The notes: generated from the letters alone by a model not told the origin. 64,000 bases of DNA from Nocardia uniformis NBRC 13702 (GCF_001613345.1 NZ_BDCE01000078.1:62001-126000); one strand, 5' to 3'; numbered from the stretch's first letter, positions 41,901-54,332 are shown. Program-made: numbers and translations.

Positions 41901-42082
41901 TCGGCACCGCCCGTACCGACGAGGACGGCCGCTACACGGTGGCCGACCTGCCCGAGGGCGAGTACACCGTCGTGGCCCGCGGTTATCCGCTGGTGACCGG
42001 CCAGGTGACCATTACCGGCAGCGAAGTAGCCCACGATGTACGGCTGGGTTTCGGTGCCGACGAACACGCGGAGCTGTTATGA
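38921..42082 (+). CDS. MmpL/RND-family transporter with C-terminal carboxypeptidase-regulatory-like repeats
   Basis: 1053-residue inner-membrane transporter. N-terminal helix RFAFRRKWIVLPVWFVLLGV, first periplasmic domain, then helices with the MMPL core (AFGALVAAFVPIITALVGLG, ALSIDYALFIVSRYKHELQV, where the S-x-DYA motif carries the proton path). The second half repeats this after a second periplasmic loop, with GLVFGLAMDYQVFLVTRMRE. The domain ends near residue 750. Residues about 795-1045 add three beta-sandwich repeats (GCIRRADGHPVPDAVLTLID, SGVVRTAAHEPVAGATVTVT, SGTVRADGQAVCDARVTVLD), each ending in a GxYxL/V-type strand. This fusion is unusual. The start is GTG after AGGAGAA. Confidence 0.9.
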   Translation: MSVYLYRWGRFAFRRKWIVLPVWFVLLGVLGFASSSLSQPMSDEFSMPSLPSERATEILDKQFPGMSDQFGIDAVTGTYVIKAPAGTKLTDKNNRAAIDALITDLKALSVDDGTPKLVTDKDAAALRNPVDATEAMGCLTDADPAVCAGAPLNVLNENAPATVAVLTVPFDIASSTDIGDAERRAAYDVADTARERGLTVEIGGAIQQVQEQPSGQAEMIGMGVALVVMVIAFGALVAAFVPIITALVGLGAAILVISLGTSIIEVPSFTTFLASMIGIALSIDYALFIVSRYKHELQVTDRPEEAAGIAVGTAGSAVVFAGLTVIVALGALSVVGVNFLTFMGLGGAIAAFFAVLTAITLMPALLGAFGGILFKPKMPLVAEHDPDDDTSVTNGMRVARLIGKRPWAALVIAVAALAALASPALGLQLGLPGEDSFPTDSTVRQAYDIRTEGFGEGSNGILTVAADLANVPEGERETAVTALRDRLAEFPEMDYVTMPRFSANGLGVMLNGVPRSGPNNQDTKDLVRDARAAEGELIERYGIEYGITGTTAIYADMDHVLLGKIVPYLAIVAAAAFVLLILVFRSILVPLTAALGFLLSMAATFGATVLIFQEGTFGLIADPQPIISFLPIMLIGLVFGLAMDYQVFLVTRMREEYVQGKSARDAMISGYHHGARVVTSAAIIMISVFGSFLLESDATAKSMGFALAAGVAIDAFVVRMVLVPALLVIMGRWSWWMPRWLDRMLPDIDVEGTKLRELRQPQSDQGALGVPDSDTNGSGAQRLPGVTTERVVASVRGRTIGGCIRRADGHPVPDAVLTLIDSRGHQVSRATGDGGGTYLLESPAPGSYVLIVAANGHQPAAVNVTAVADGALHVDVTLPGSGELSGVVRTAAHEPVAGATVTVTDLRGEVVGAAVTAADGAYACPGVPAGTYTFVAVAARMRPTATTLTVPDSGRLRFDVELAPMAVLSGTVRADGQAVCDARVTVLDWSGATVGTARTDEDGRYTVADLPEGEYTVVARGYPLVTGQVTITGSEVAHDVRLGFGADEHAELL

Positions 42083-42083
42083 G

Positions 42084-42113
42084 CGAAAGCCGCTGCTCCC
42101 GCAACGGCTTTCG
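42084..42113. terminator. Hairpin between convergent mmpL-like and VOC genes
   Basis: CGAAAGCCG (42084-42092) pairs perfectly with CGGCTTTCG (42105-42113), followed by TCGTTTCC. Lies right after the transporter stop and before the convergent VOC gene; probable bidirectional terminator. Confidence 0.75.
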
Positions 42114-42150
42114 TCGTTTCCGGTGCGCCACCACAGTGGCGCTTTCGCCG

Positions 42151-42630
42151 CTACCCCCCTGCCGCGGCGCGTTCCAGCGTGGCGAGGTCGATCTTCTTCA
42201 TCGACTCCAACGCCTTGTTGACGCGGTCGGCGCGGGCCGGGTCGGCGGGGTCGGCCAACTCGTAGTAGCGCTTCGGGGTGATCTGCCAGCTCACGCCGTA
42301 CTTGTCCTTGAGCCAGCCGCACGGGCCCTCCTGACCACCGTCGGCGCTGAGCGCGTTCCAATAGTGGTCGACTTCGGCCTGGTCTTCGCAGTCGATCATC
42401 AACGAGATCGCCTCGTTGAACGACCAATCCATCTTGCCGCCATTGAGGGCGGTGATCTTCTGCCCATTGACCTCGAAGTCCACCACCATGGTCTGGCCCG
42501 CCTTACCGGGGAAGGCTTCACCGTAGGGCACCACGGAATTGATCTTCGAATTCTTGAAGATCGAGGTGTAGTAGCGCGCCGCCTCCTCGCCCTCGTCGTC
42601 GAACCAGAGACAGATTCCCAATCCACTCAT
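42151..42630 (-). CDS. VOC-family (PhnB-like) protein
   Basis: 159-residue vicinal-oxygen-chelate protein of the PhnB/3-demethylubiquinone-methyltransferase-like subgroup. Marks are CLWFDDEGEEAARYYTSIFK, VVPYGEAFPGKAGQTMVVDF, ITALNGGKMDWSFNEAISLM, DCEDQAEVDHYWNALSADG, GWLKDKYGVSWQITP. Members bind small ligands; some protect against toxins, most are uncharacterised. The ATG follows GAGGAAA. It lies 65 nt after the LuxR gene on the same strand, so both may be on one transcript. Confidence 0.88.
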   Translation of the reverse strand: MSGLGICLWFDDEGEEAARYYTSIFKNSKINSVVPYGEAFPGKAGQTMVVDFEVNGQKITALNGGKMDWSFNEAISLMIDCEDQAEVDHYWNALSADGGQEGPCGWLKDKYGVSWQITPKRYYELADPADPARADRVNKALESMKKIDLATLERAAAGG

Positions 42631-42695
42631 CGCAATCTTTTCCTCACTCTTGTGTGGGTGTTGCCATCAGTTGAGACGGTCACGGAACCGGAAAC

Positions 42696-44324
42696 TCATC
42701 GGTGGAGTCGATGCTCGTAGGCGAAGGCGGCTGCCGCGGTGCGCGAGGTGACGGCTATCTTGACGAAGATATTCGACAGGTGCCGCGCCACTGTCTTTTC
42801 GCTCAGCACCAGCGCGGCCGCGATCTCCGGATTGCTGTGCCCGGCCGCCACCAGTCGCAGCACCTCCAGCTCGCGAGCGGTCAGCCCGCAGGGCGCGGAC
42901 GGGCGCAAGAGTTCGGCCGCAGCCTGTTCGGCCGAGGCGGCGCCGAGTTCGGCGAAGACGCGGTGGGCGGCGGTCAGTTCGGAGCAGGCGGATTCCTCGT
43001 CGCCGAGCGCGCGCACCGCGCGGCCGATCGCGACCCGACACCGCGCCGTCTCGTACGGTGCGCCGAGTTCGGACCAGGTGCGTGCCGCGCGGCGCAACTC
43101 GGCGATGGCGGTGCCGTAGTCGGCCCGAGCCAGTGCGACGCAGCCACTGGCGTGGCCGGCCATCGCCCGCAGCGCGGTGCAGCCGAAATCCGCACCGATC
43201 CGGGTCAGTTCCCCGCTCAGGCCGGCCGCTTCCTCGGATTCGCCTGCAGCGAGCAAGATCTCGATCGCCGCGGGCAACATTCGGGATCGGTGCACGGGAT
43301 CGCTCGCCTCGGAGACCAGGCGTCGTGCGGCACCGAGCGCCGCCGCGGTTCGGTCACGAGCCAGCCAGAGCAGCGCCAGTCCCGGCTGCGGTTCGTGGCC
43401 ATACGCCAGGGCGTCGTGATAGGCGTGGTCGGCTGCGTCGTAAGCGCCGCGAATGCGTAATACATCCCCACGTTCGGCCATCGCCAAGCCCGCGGCCGCT
43501 GTTGTCTGCGCCGCGGTGTATCGGCGTACCGCGAGCCCGAACTCTTCCAGTGCCGCGTCATAGGCGCCGTGCATCCGCATCAGCTGCCCGCGATGTACGG
43601 CACATTGACCGGTGAACATCACCAGGCCCGGTTGATCAGCACACCAGGTTGTCAGTGCCATCGTCCATTGCTCGGCCCGGCCGAAGTCGGAGATCTCCTG
43701 GCATCCCTCGATCATCGTGCAATAGACATGGCCGACGAATACCGGCGACACTTCGCCGGTAGCGATGCAGACCATCGCCTCGTCCATGAGCGCCAGCCCC
43801 TCCCGAACGTGCCCGGAGTACAGCGCCAACCGGCCTTGGGAGGACAGTCCCGTTGCGGTCAGGTCGGGTTCGCCGAAGTTCCGTCCGTATTCGGTGATCT
43901 CGTCGGCGTATCGGGCGGCAGCGGCGAACTCGCCCGCGAAAACATGGTGGAGCATCACCGCGAGCAGGACATATCCGCGTTCGACCGCATCGCCCGGTAC
44001 CTCCTCGAGCAGCCGCCGCGCGCGGGCCACCCACCCACTGCCGACAGCGGACTCACCGTTGGTCACCAGGGTCCGCGCTAGCCAGGATGCGCTGCGGATC
44101 GCCGCCAGCCGGTCGCCCGCATCCAGATGCAGCTGGTAGGCGCGCTGCTGCGCCAGGATGCTGTCGTTGGTACGACCGGTCAGATAGGCGGCCGTCGCCA
44201 GTCGCTCGAAATCGGCGCCATCGAGTGCGTCATTGTCGAGATCGGACAGCGTGGCGAACGCGGCCAGCCACTCCCGCCGCTCGTAGGCCTTCCGAGCCGA
44301 TACCAAGCTGTCGACGACACCCAT
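42696..44324 (-). CDS. LuxR-type regulator with N-terminal TPR-like domain
   Basis: 542-residue regulator. About 460 residues of helical TPR-like repeats (YERREWLAAFATLSDLDNDA, AYLTGRTNDSILAQQRAYQL, AIRSASWLARTLVTNGESAV and following) are followed by a C-terminal GerE-type helix-turn-helix: LTARELEVLRLVAAGHSNPE, IAAALVLSEKTVARHLSNIF, VKIAVTSRTAAAAFAYEH. There is no ATPase module, so it is smaller than LAL/MalT regulators. The repeats may sense a protein or small ligand. The ATG follows AGGTGA. Close to the flavin monooxygenase gene upstream on the same strand (64-nt gap), which it may control. Confidence 0.88.
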   Translation of the reverse strand: MGVVDSLVSARKAYERREWLAAFATLSDLDNDALDGADFERLATAAYLTGRTNDSILAQQRAYQLHLDAGDRLAAIRSASWLARTLVTNGESAVGSGWVARARRLLEEVPGDAVERGYVLLAVMLHHVFAGEFAAAARYADEITEYGRNFGEPDLTATGLSSQGRLALYSGHVREGLALMDEAMVCIATGEVSPVFVGHVYCTMIEGCQEISDFGRAEQWTMALTTWCADQPGLVMFTGQCAVHRGQLMRMHGAYDAALEEFGLAVRRYTAAQTTAAAGLAMAERGDVLRIRGAYDAADHAYHDALAYGHEPQPGLALLWLARDRTAAALGAARRLVSEASDPVHRSRMLPAAIEILLAAGESEEAAGLSGELTRIGADFGCTALRAMAGHASGCVALARADYGTAIAELRRAARTWSELGAPYETARCRVAIGRAVRALGDEESACSELTAAHRVFAELGAASAEQAAAELLRPSAPCGLTARELEVLRLVAAGHSNPEIAAALVLSEKTVARHLSNIFVKIAVTSRTAAAAFAYEHRLHR

Positions 44325-44388
44325 CGCATATCACCTGGTAGGGAGGATACGCGCTGGACATCACGGTGTGGGTGCGCAGCGGTCGGTG

Positions 44389-45501
44389 TCAGGCCGCCGC
44401 TTCGCGCGTTCCGGTCCGATCCTGCGCTCGCGCGGCGATCCGGCGCGCGACGTACGCCGTGTCCCGGCCCACTCCGGGGAACACCATCGAGGAGAACGCG
44501 TACTGGAAACTCAGGCCGCAGAAGAACAGCCCGGGTGCCGCGTCGACCACGCCGCGGTACTCCCGCGGCCAGCCATCGTCGCCGATCACCGGCAACTCGA
44601 TCCAGTCGAATACGTGTCGGAAGCCCGTGGCCCAGACGACATTTCGCACATCCAGTACGGTGCCGTCGTCCATTTCCGGCAGCCCGTCGCGTACCCCGGC
44701 CACGCGCCCGGTCAGCCGCCGCACACCGCGCTCGGCCAGATCCGCGCGCTTGACGCGCAGCATCGGCCCGCCATGGAATCGCACCGCCCGCATCTCTTTT
44801 CGCCCCATCGGCGTGCGACGGGTGATGATATGGCGCCACAGGAACACCAGTACCGGTAGCGCCAGCTTGATCCGGCGGGAGTCCCAGCGCAGTGGAATCT
44901 CACCGCAATCGCGCCCGCACAGGATGGTCGGCCGAGTGGTCGCCAGCTCGTAGGCGATATCGGTCCCCGAGTGCGAGGCGCCGACCACCAGCGCTGGTCC
45001 CTCCTGCAGTTGGCTCGGCCGGTGGTATTCGCTGGAATGTAGTTGGGTGAGCCCCGGGTCCAGCTCCGCGGCGAATTCCGGTCGGGACGGTGTACGGCCG
45101 AAGGGGCCGGTCGCGACCACCACATTGTCGCAAGTGATCGTGTCCCCGCCGATGTGCGCGATATAGCCGCCGCCGGGTCGGGCCATCAGCCGGTCGACAC
45201 CGGTACTCATGCGGACCGGAAGATCGTGCTGCAGCGCGTACCGCTCCAGGTAGTCGGCCACTTCGTCTTTGCCGGGATAGCTCCACCGGTCGGCCGCCGG
45301 GAATGCCATCCCGGGCAGCCCCGTGTACTTGGCCGGGGTGTAGAGCCGCAACGAGTCGTAATGCCTGCGCCAGTTGTCCCCGATCCGTTTACCACGGTCG
45401 ACGATCAGAAACGGCCGCCCGAGCCGCCGCAGCTGGTAGCCGGTGGACAACCCTGCCTGCCCGGCCCCGACAATAAGTGTCTCGATGTACTGCGTGGTCA
45501 T
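44389..45501 (-). CDS. FAD-dependent monooxygenase / thioredoxin-reductase-like flavoprotein
   Basis: 370-residue flavin-containing monooxygenase-like protein. FAD site TLIVGAGQAGLSTGYQLRRL (GxGxxG at 12-17) then FLIVDRGKRIGDNWRRHYDS; RLYTPAKYTGLPGMAFP; second nucleotide site ALVVGASHSGTDIAYELATT for NADPH; and VVWATGFRHVFDWIELPVIG, the ATGF motif. The group oxygenates small nucleophilic or carbonyl substrates with NADPH. The ATG follows TAGGAGG. Head of a probable operon with the LuxR and VOC genes; divergent from a decayed hydrolase. Confidence 0.9.
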   Translation of the reverse strand: MTTQYIETLIVGAGQAGLSTGYQLRRLGRPFLIVDRGKRIGDNWRRHYDSLRLYTPAKYTGLPGMAFPAADRWSYPGKDEVADYLERYALQHDLPVRMSTGVDRLMARPGGGYIAHIGGDTITCDNVVVATGPFGRTPSRPEFAAELDPGLTQLHSSEYHRPSQLQEGPALVVGASHSGTDIAYELATTRPTILCGRDCGEIPLRWDSRRIKLALPVLVFLWRHIITRRTPMGRKEMRAVRFHGGPMLRVKRADLAERGVRRLTGRVAGVRDGLPEMDDGTVLDVRNVVWATGFRHVFDWIELPVIGDDGWPREYRGVVDAAPGLFFCGLSFQYAFSSMVFPGVGRDTAYVARRIAARAQDRTGTREAAA

Positions 45502-45720
45502 TCCGGCCTCCTATTAGTGCTGGTGAGGCCTCTGACGCTAGGAGTGACGCGCGCGATCGCGCATCGGGCGATCTACCCATCCCCGGCTCGACCGGCATGG
45601 GTAGACCCACGCACATCAGGCGGGTGGGGTCGAACCGTCGAGGTGCGGCCACGGTATCCATCACGGGGGCAAAGGATCTGTGGACCGACAGCAGTCGCTG
45701 CGGCATCGGCCGCAGCAGCA

Positions 45721-46273
45721 ATGAAGGAGCGGATCACCTTTCGGACCGGTGGGCTCGCGGTCGCGGGGTGTTCGATAGCCGAACCTTCGGCGAAAGCGAG
45801 GGAACACCACGGCAGTTGGAGGATCCACTGGGTAAGGCTTCCGACATCGGTGCGGCGGTATCGGCGCTGCGGGTCGACGAGCGGCTCGCGGGGACGTCGG
45901 TGGTCGCCTTGGGAGTGTGTGCCGGCGCCGGTTACATGGCGCGGGCAGTCGCCGACGACCCGCGGATTCGGGCCTTCGCCGGGGTTGCCGGGGTCTACCC
46001 CGACGCCGCGGCCGCTACCGCGGACCCCGCCGTGCGCGAGCGAGGCCGTCGCGCCCGGGAACGCCGCCTGGCCACCGGTGTCGTCGAGACGATCCCGGCG
46101 GTAGCGGCGGACAACGCAGACGTGGCGATGCCGCTGCGCGAAGCACCGTGGGGTCCGACAAATCCGAACTGTGGCTGGACTCTGCCGGCCAAATCGACTT
46201 CTACGACGACCCGCAGGTGATCGAGCCCGCCGCCGACGCCGCGGCTGCCCTGTTCAGGGCAGCGGTGGGATAG
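45721..46273 (+). pseudogene. Decayed alpha/beta hydrolase
   Basis: Fragments of one hydrolase in two or more frames. MKERITFRTGGLAVAG opens near 45721; FDSRTFGESEGTPRQLEDPL, then GKASDIGAAVSALRVDERLA and VVALGVCAGAGYMARAVADD (the nucleophile-elbow G-x-C-x-G) follow in another frame. After a deletion the C-terminal piece SAGQIDFYDDPQVIEPAADA (active-site His replaced by Gln-Ile context) is in a third. Large internal parts are missing, including the lid and acid region. Intact relatives are about 300 residues. Clearly non-functional. Confidence 0.75.
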
Positions 46274-46571
46274 CGGTCGGCATCCGACGAGTTACCGGAT
46301 CTGGTCGCGGCTCAGCGGTTGGTCAGCACCGCCTTTCGGGCGGTGACCTCGCGAACGGACCGGGCGTTGTAGAAGTCTACGAAATGCCGGTCTCAGCCCA
46401 CAGCCCTCTTCATGGCTTCCACCCCTAGCTGACTGCCCTCGATTGGAGGTGTACTCCTCACACACGTTGCAATACAGCAAGGGATGAGTGCCGTGGAGTT
46501 CCTCCGACCCGATACATGGGCGGAAGCACTGGACGCAAAGGCCCAGCATCCGTATCCGAGAAGGAGTGACC

Positions 46572-47075
46572 ATGACCGCGCACACCCGAGAAGCGAGCAT
46601 TCAGGAGCTCGAGCGGGCCTGGATGGATGAGGCGATCAGGGTGGCCACCGAGAATGTGCACAATGGCGGCGGTCCGTTCGGCGCGCTGATCGTCAAGGAT
46701 GGCGAGATTGTCGCGACCGGACACAACCAGGTCACCTCGACCTTGGATCCGACGGCACACGGCGAGGTCAACGCCATGCGTGCCGCCTGTCAGCAGCTGG
46801 ACACGTTCTCCCTCGAGGGCTGCGTCCTGATCACCTCGTGTGAGCCGTGCCCGATGTGCCTGTCGTCGGCACTGTGGGCACGCGTCGACCGGATCATCTT
46901 CGCCGCCGATCGCGACGACGCCGCGCTGGCCGGTTTCGACGACCGCAAGTTCTACGACCTGTTCGAGAAGAAGCCCGAATCGATGTGGCCGACCAGCATC
47001 GAACGGCTGGATATGCCGAACCGGATGGCGCCGTTCGACGCGTGGCTGGCCAAGTCGGACCGTATCGACTACTGA
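46572..47075 (+). CDS. guaD: Guanine deaminase (cytidine-deaminase fold)
   Basis: 167-residue zinc deaminase of the GuaD/tRNA-deaminase-like fold. Zinc ligands and catalytic Glu: TAHGEVNAM (His63, Glu65) and SCEPCPMC (Cys93, Cys96). FGALIVKDGEIVATGHNQV and RVDRIIFAADRDDAALAGFD with the C-terminal DMPNRMAPFDAWLAKS resemble B. subtilis-type guanine deaminase, which converts guanine to xanthine. The ATG follows AAGGAG. The nearby xanthine dehydrogenase genes on the same strand would take xanthine to urate, supporting this substrate. Confidence 0.88.
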   Translation: MTAHTREASIQELERAWMDEAIRVATENVHNGGGPFGALIVKDGEIVATGHNQVTSTLDPTAHGEVNAMRAACQQLDTFSLEGCVLITSCEPCPMCLSSALWARVDRIIFAADRDDAALAGFDDRKFYDLFEKKPESMWPTSIERLDMPNRMAPFDAWLAKSDRIDY

Positions 47076-47104
47076 GAACCCGGTCCCTCGGGACTCGCCG
47101 AATC

Positions 47105-47136
47105 GGAGCTCTCCCCGCAGTCAGCGGGAGAGCTCC
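47105..47136 (+). terminator. Terminator after guanine deaminase
   Basis: GGAGCTCTCCC with one bulged C then GC pairs with GCGGGAGAGCTCC across the loop AGTCA, followed by ATTT. It begins 29 bp after the deaminase stop. Confidence 0.75.
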
Positions 47137-47788
47137 ATTTCATGTCGCGCCGCTGCGGACGTTGGTCCGGCTGGCACGGGGCGCACCGCCCCGATCGCTG
47201 TTCCGGATGGAGTTGGCGGCCGCGTCGGTATCGGCGGTGGCCTATTACGGGGACGGAAATACCTCCGTGCGATTACTGAACGATACGTCGCACCTGCGGT
47301 GAGCTCGGACCGGTTCGCGTCATAATTCGCAACGACGTGTTTACCGCGAGAAACATTGCGGCCAAATCCCTTTGTACGATGAGCCGATACGGCAGGCGGA
47401 GCGGGCTGGGTTTGTCGGAGATTCCTCCAGACTGTTCCTGGCCTCCGCACGTCAGCTTGACCGATGAACCCGTGGCAACGTAATTTCGAACACACCGACC
47501 CGTGAGCAGCTGAGAGGAGGCGAAATCGGATGTCGACCATCTCCGACCTGCGTCGCCTCGCTCACCGGACTGCCTGGGTTCCGGGTCGGGTAGCGCACGG
47601 CTGCTGAGCGGCCCTTCCGGCGTGCCCGATCGCGGCCCCGGCACCTTTCGATCTCTGTCACCGCCTGCGGCACGTCATCGCGTGCCAATTCGCGCTCCGG
47701 GTTCTCGGGCTGCGCCACCGAAATAGAAAGCTTCTGAAATGGCGACTAGGATTATCAGATCGACCGCGCACCGAAATGAGGATGTGCC
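47137..47788. other. Intergenic region before xanthine dehydrogenase genes
   Basis: About 650 bp without a supported gene. A plus frame ending at 47302 (RMELAAASVSAVAYYGDGNT) is protein-like but has no start; it may be a remnant. The last 60 bp are A/T-richer and probably contain the xdh promoter. Confidence 0.4.
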
Positions 47789-51729
<3,941 letters not shown>

Positions 51730-51730
51730 C

Positions 51731-52540
51731 ATGACCTGGGTGGCCGCGGTCGCGCGGTTGCGAGCACGCCGGGAATCCGGCGTGCTGGTGACCGTCGCGA
51801 CCGTGCGCGGCCACGCGCCCCGCAAGGCCGGGGCCAAACTCGTGGTGGGACAGACCGAGGCGTGGGGTTCGGTCGGTGGCGGCAATATCGAGGCCGTCGC
51901 GATCGATCGGGCCCGTGAACTGATCGGTTCGGCCGACGCGGAGCCGGAACTGATGGAGTTCGCGCTCAATGACAAGGTCACCAACCAGCACGGCGTGCAG
52001 TGCTGCGGTGGGGTGGTCACCGTCCTGCTCGAACCGCTGCCGGTACTGCCCGCGGTGGCGATCTTCGGCGTCGGGCACGTCGGGCTGGAGTTGGCCCGCA
52101 TCCTGGCCCGCCACAACCTCGATCTGCACCTGATCGATACCCGTCCCGAGCAGCTCACCGACAACCGGCTCGCTGTGCTCGCGGACGCGGTGGCCGATAT
52201 CCAGGTGCATCGCACCCTGCTGCTCCCGGAAGAGGTGCTCGCGGAGCTACCGTCGGGCACCCACGTGCTGATCATGACCCACGATCACGCCGAGGACGCC
52301 GCCCTGTGCGATACCGCTTTGCGTACCGTCGATCTCGGCTCGATCGGTTTGATCGGCTCCTCCGCCAAGTGGGCGCGTTTCCGCCAGCGCTTGGCCACCG
52401 AGGGTGGCCACGACGCCGCCACCATCGACCGGATCAAGACCCCGATCGGACTGACCGAGATCACCGGCAAGGAGCCCGCCACCATCGCGGTGAGCGTCGC
52501 GGCGGATCTGCTGCGGACGTTCGAACAGGTCCGCCGCTGA
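51731..52540 (+). CDS. xdhC: XdhC molybdenum-cofactor maturation protein
   Basis: 269-residue chaperone that binds molybdenum cofactor, protects it and promotes its sulfuration before insertion into xanthine dehydrogenase. Typical blocks are GVLVTVATVRGHAPRKAGAK, WGSVGGGNIEAVAIDRAREL and VQCCGGVVTVLLEPLPVLPA (the CCGG motif). A Rossmann-like C-terminal half carries VAIFGVGHVGLELARILARH, MTHDHAEDAALCDTAL and IGLIGSSAKWARFRQRL. ATG 51731 follows the xdhB stop by one base; GTG 51722 is possible. Third gene of the xdh operon. Confidence 0.94.
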   Translation: MTWVAAVARLRARRESGVLVTVATVRGHAPRKAGAKLVVGQTEAWGSVGGGNIEAVAIDRARELIGSADAEPELMEFALNDKVTNQHGVQCCGGVVTVLLEPLPVLPAVAIFGVGHVGLELARILARHNLDLHLIDTRPEQLTDNRLAVLADAVADIQVHRTLLLPEEVLAELPSGTHVLIMTHDHAEDAALCDTALRTVDLGSIGLIGSSAKWARFRQRLATEGGHDAATIDRIKTPIGLTEITGKEPATIAVSVAADLLRTFEQVRR

Positions 52541-52546
52541 TCGCTG

Positions 52547-53197
52547 CTATCGGAGTCCTGAGGAGGGCTCCAGGTAGGCGACGATGGCATTGATCAGACC
52601 ACGCCGGGCCTCGTCGAGATCGGCGTAGGTGCCCAGTTGTTGCTCGGAGACGAGTCCGCGCACCGCGCCGGGAATGAGGGTCGCCATTTCGCGCACCCGG
52701 ACCGGATCGATATCCAGATCGGCGAACGCTTGCTGACAGGCGTTGTACCACAGCGGTTTCCACGAGGCGAGCTCTGCGGCCGTGCGTGGGTAGAGTCGTT
52801 CCAACTCGGCATGGTCGCGAGGTAGCGCGGCTCGCAGCGTTTCGATGGCGCGGGAATCGGTTTCGCTCAGCCCGGTGTACAGCAGCTCGATAATGCCGGT
52901 GACGCGCTCGCGCAGCGAGGCCGCCGGGTCGATTCGCACCGGCAGGTCACCGCGGCGTTCGGCCGTGCGGTGCAGCACCGCGGCCCACAGTCCGTCGATA
53001 TCGCCGAACTGATACTTCACCACCCCCCAGGTCGCACCGATCTCCTTGGCGATGCGGTTGCCCGACGCCGCGCTCGGATCGCCCGTCGCCAGCGCGACCA
53101 GGGCCGCCTCGAGCATGTTCTCGCGGGTGGCGATGCCTCGCTTATTGCTGCGCCTGCCTGTCGTACCCGCATCGGTCATTTCTCGGATCCTAGCCAT
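52547..53197 (-). CDS. TetR-family transcriptional regulator
   Basis: 216-residue regulator. Helix-turn-helix: TRENMLEAALVALATGDPSA, SGNRIAKEIGATWGVVKYQF, GDIDGLWAAVLHRTAERRGD, followed by a helical ligand domain (VTGIIELLYTGLSETDSRAI, IPGAVRGLVSEQQLGTYADL). The ATG follows GAGGAGG. It is convergent with xdhC and divergent from the Rieske oxygenase gene, with 123 bp between starts, so the oxygenase operon is the more likely target than the xdh genes. Ligand unknown. Confidence 0.9.
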   Translation of the reverse strand: MARIREMTDAGTTGRRSNKRGIATRENMLEAALVALATGDPSAASGNRIAKEIGATWGVVKYQFGDIDGLWAAVLHRTAERRGDLPVRIDPAASLRERVTGIIELLYTGLSETDSRAIETLRAALPRDHAELERLYPRTAAELASWKPLWYNACQQAFADLDIDPVRVREMATLIPGAVRGLVSEQQLGTYADLDEARRGLINAIVAYLEPSSGLR

Positions 53198-53222
53198 CGC
53201 ATCCTCCTCGAATCCCTTGGGG

Positions 53223-53266
53223 CTGGAGCTTTTCCAGTTTGACAGAACCCTCTTGCAAAATATCTT
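53223..53266 (+). promoter_or_regulatory. Sigma-70-like promoter and small inverted repeat before the Rieske gene
   Basis: TTGACA (53239-53244), a 16-bp spacer and TATCTT (53261-53266) make a good housekeeping promoter; the start codon is about 50 bp downstream. Immediately upstream, CTGGA-GCTTT-TCCAG (53223-53237) is a short inverted repeat that could be part of a TetR operator. Inferred from consensus. Confidence 0.55.
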
Positions 53267-53320
53267 CGCGGTCTCTACCGTGGGATTCGTCCACCCAGTA
53301 CGGATGACAGGACCGCCGCG

Positions 53321-54313
53321 ATGGCAAAACCTCCCCTATCGATGAAGCCGACGGGCTGGTTCCAGGTCGCGTGGGCGGCCGAGGTCGGCGTCGGCGCCGT
53401 CCACCGGTTGAAGTACTTCGGGCGCGAGATGATCGCGTGGCGATCGGCGGACGGGCAGGTCGCCGTCATGGACGCCTACTGCGAACATCTCGGGGCGCAC
53501 CTGGGTTTCGGCGGTCATGTCGAAGGCGATCGCATCGTGTGCCCGTTCCATGGTTGGGAGTGGAATCGGGAGGGCCGCAATGTCCGCGTTCCGTACGAGA
53601 CGCATCCCAATAAGGGCAGGCGCATACGCGGCTACCCGGTCGTGGAGCGCAACGAGTCGATCTGGATCTGGCACGATGTCGACGGTCGGCCGCCGCACTT
53701 CGAGGTTCCCGATGTCTTCACCGGATTCGACGATGAGATGAGTGCCGCCGACTACTACCCGGCCTACCCCGCGTCCACGATCTACCGGCCGCAACTGGAA
53801 TTACACCCGCAGTACATCATGGAGAACGGGGTGGACTTCGCGCATTTCAAGTACGTCCACAAGGTCCCGATCACCCCGACATTCACCCGCCAGGACTTCG
53901 ACAACCCCGTGTCCTACGTGGATTTCACGATCGCCTTCGACGACAGCGCCGCCGCCGCCGACATCAATAGCGGTGTCCAGGCCATCAATGCCGGACTCGG
54001 GGTGGCGGTCACCAAGAGCTGGGGCATGATCGACAACCGCACGCTCTCGGCGGTCACACCTGTCGATGAGGAAACCTCCGACGTGCGCTTCTCGGTGTGG
54101 ATCGGTCGTCCGCCCGGGGAGGATCACCCCAGGGCCGCCGCCCGGGCACAGCAGGTGGCACGGGCCGTTATCGAGCAGTTCGAAGCCGATATCCACATCT
54201 GGGCTCACCAGCGCTACTCCGACCCACCCGGGCTGTCGCAGAAGGAATTTCAGGGATTCAAGGCGCTGCGGCACTGGGCCGCCCAGTTCTATCCAGCACC
54301 GACACCGCAGTGA
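53321..54313 (+). CDS. Rieske-type ring-hydroxylating oxygenase (KshA-like)
   Basis: 330-residue oxygenase component. Rieske [2Fe-2S] ligands: YCEHLGAH (Cys54, His56) and CPFHGW (Cys74, His77). The catalytic domain has a mononuclear-iron segment MENGVDFAHFKYVHKV (Asp172, His175, His180). The length and the C-terminal FEADIHIWAHQRYSDPPGLS resemble 3-ketosteroid 9-alpha-hydroxylase oxygenase and related actinobacterial single-component oxygenases. It needs a separate reductase that is not seen here. The substrate is unknown; steroid-like or hydrophobic compounds are plausible. It is followed 19 bp later by a dehydrogenase-like gene. Confidence 0.9.
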   Translation: MAKPPLSMKPTGWFQVAWAAEVGVGAVHRLKYFGREMIAWRSADGQVAVMDAYCEHLGAHLGFGGHVEGDRIVCPFHGWEWNREGRNVRVPYETHPNKGRRIRGYPVVERNESIWIWHDVDGRPPHFEVPDVFTGFDDEMSAADYYPAYPASTIYRPQLELHPQYIMENGVDFAHFKYVHKVPITPTFTRQDFDNPVSYVDFTIAFDDSAAAADINSGVQAINAGLGVAVTKSWGMIDNRTLSAVTPVDEETSDVRFSVWIGRPPGEDHPRAAARAQQVARAVIEQFEADIHIWAHQRYSDPPGLSQKEFQGFKALRHWAAQFYPAPTPQ

Positions 54314-54332
54314 CGGAAGGCCATAATCCGAG

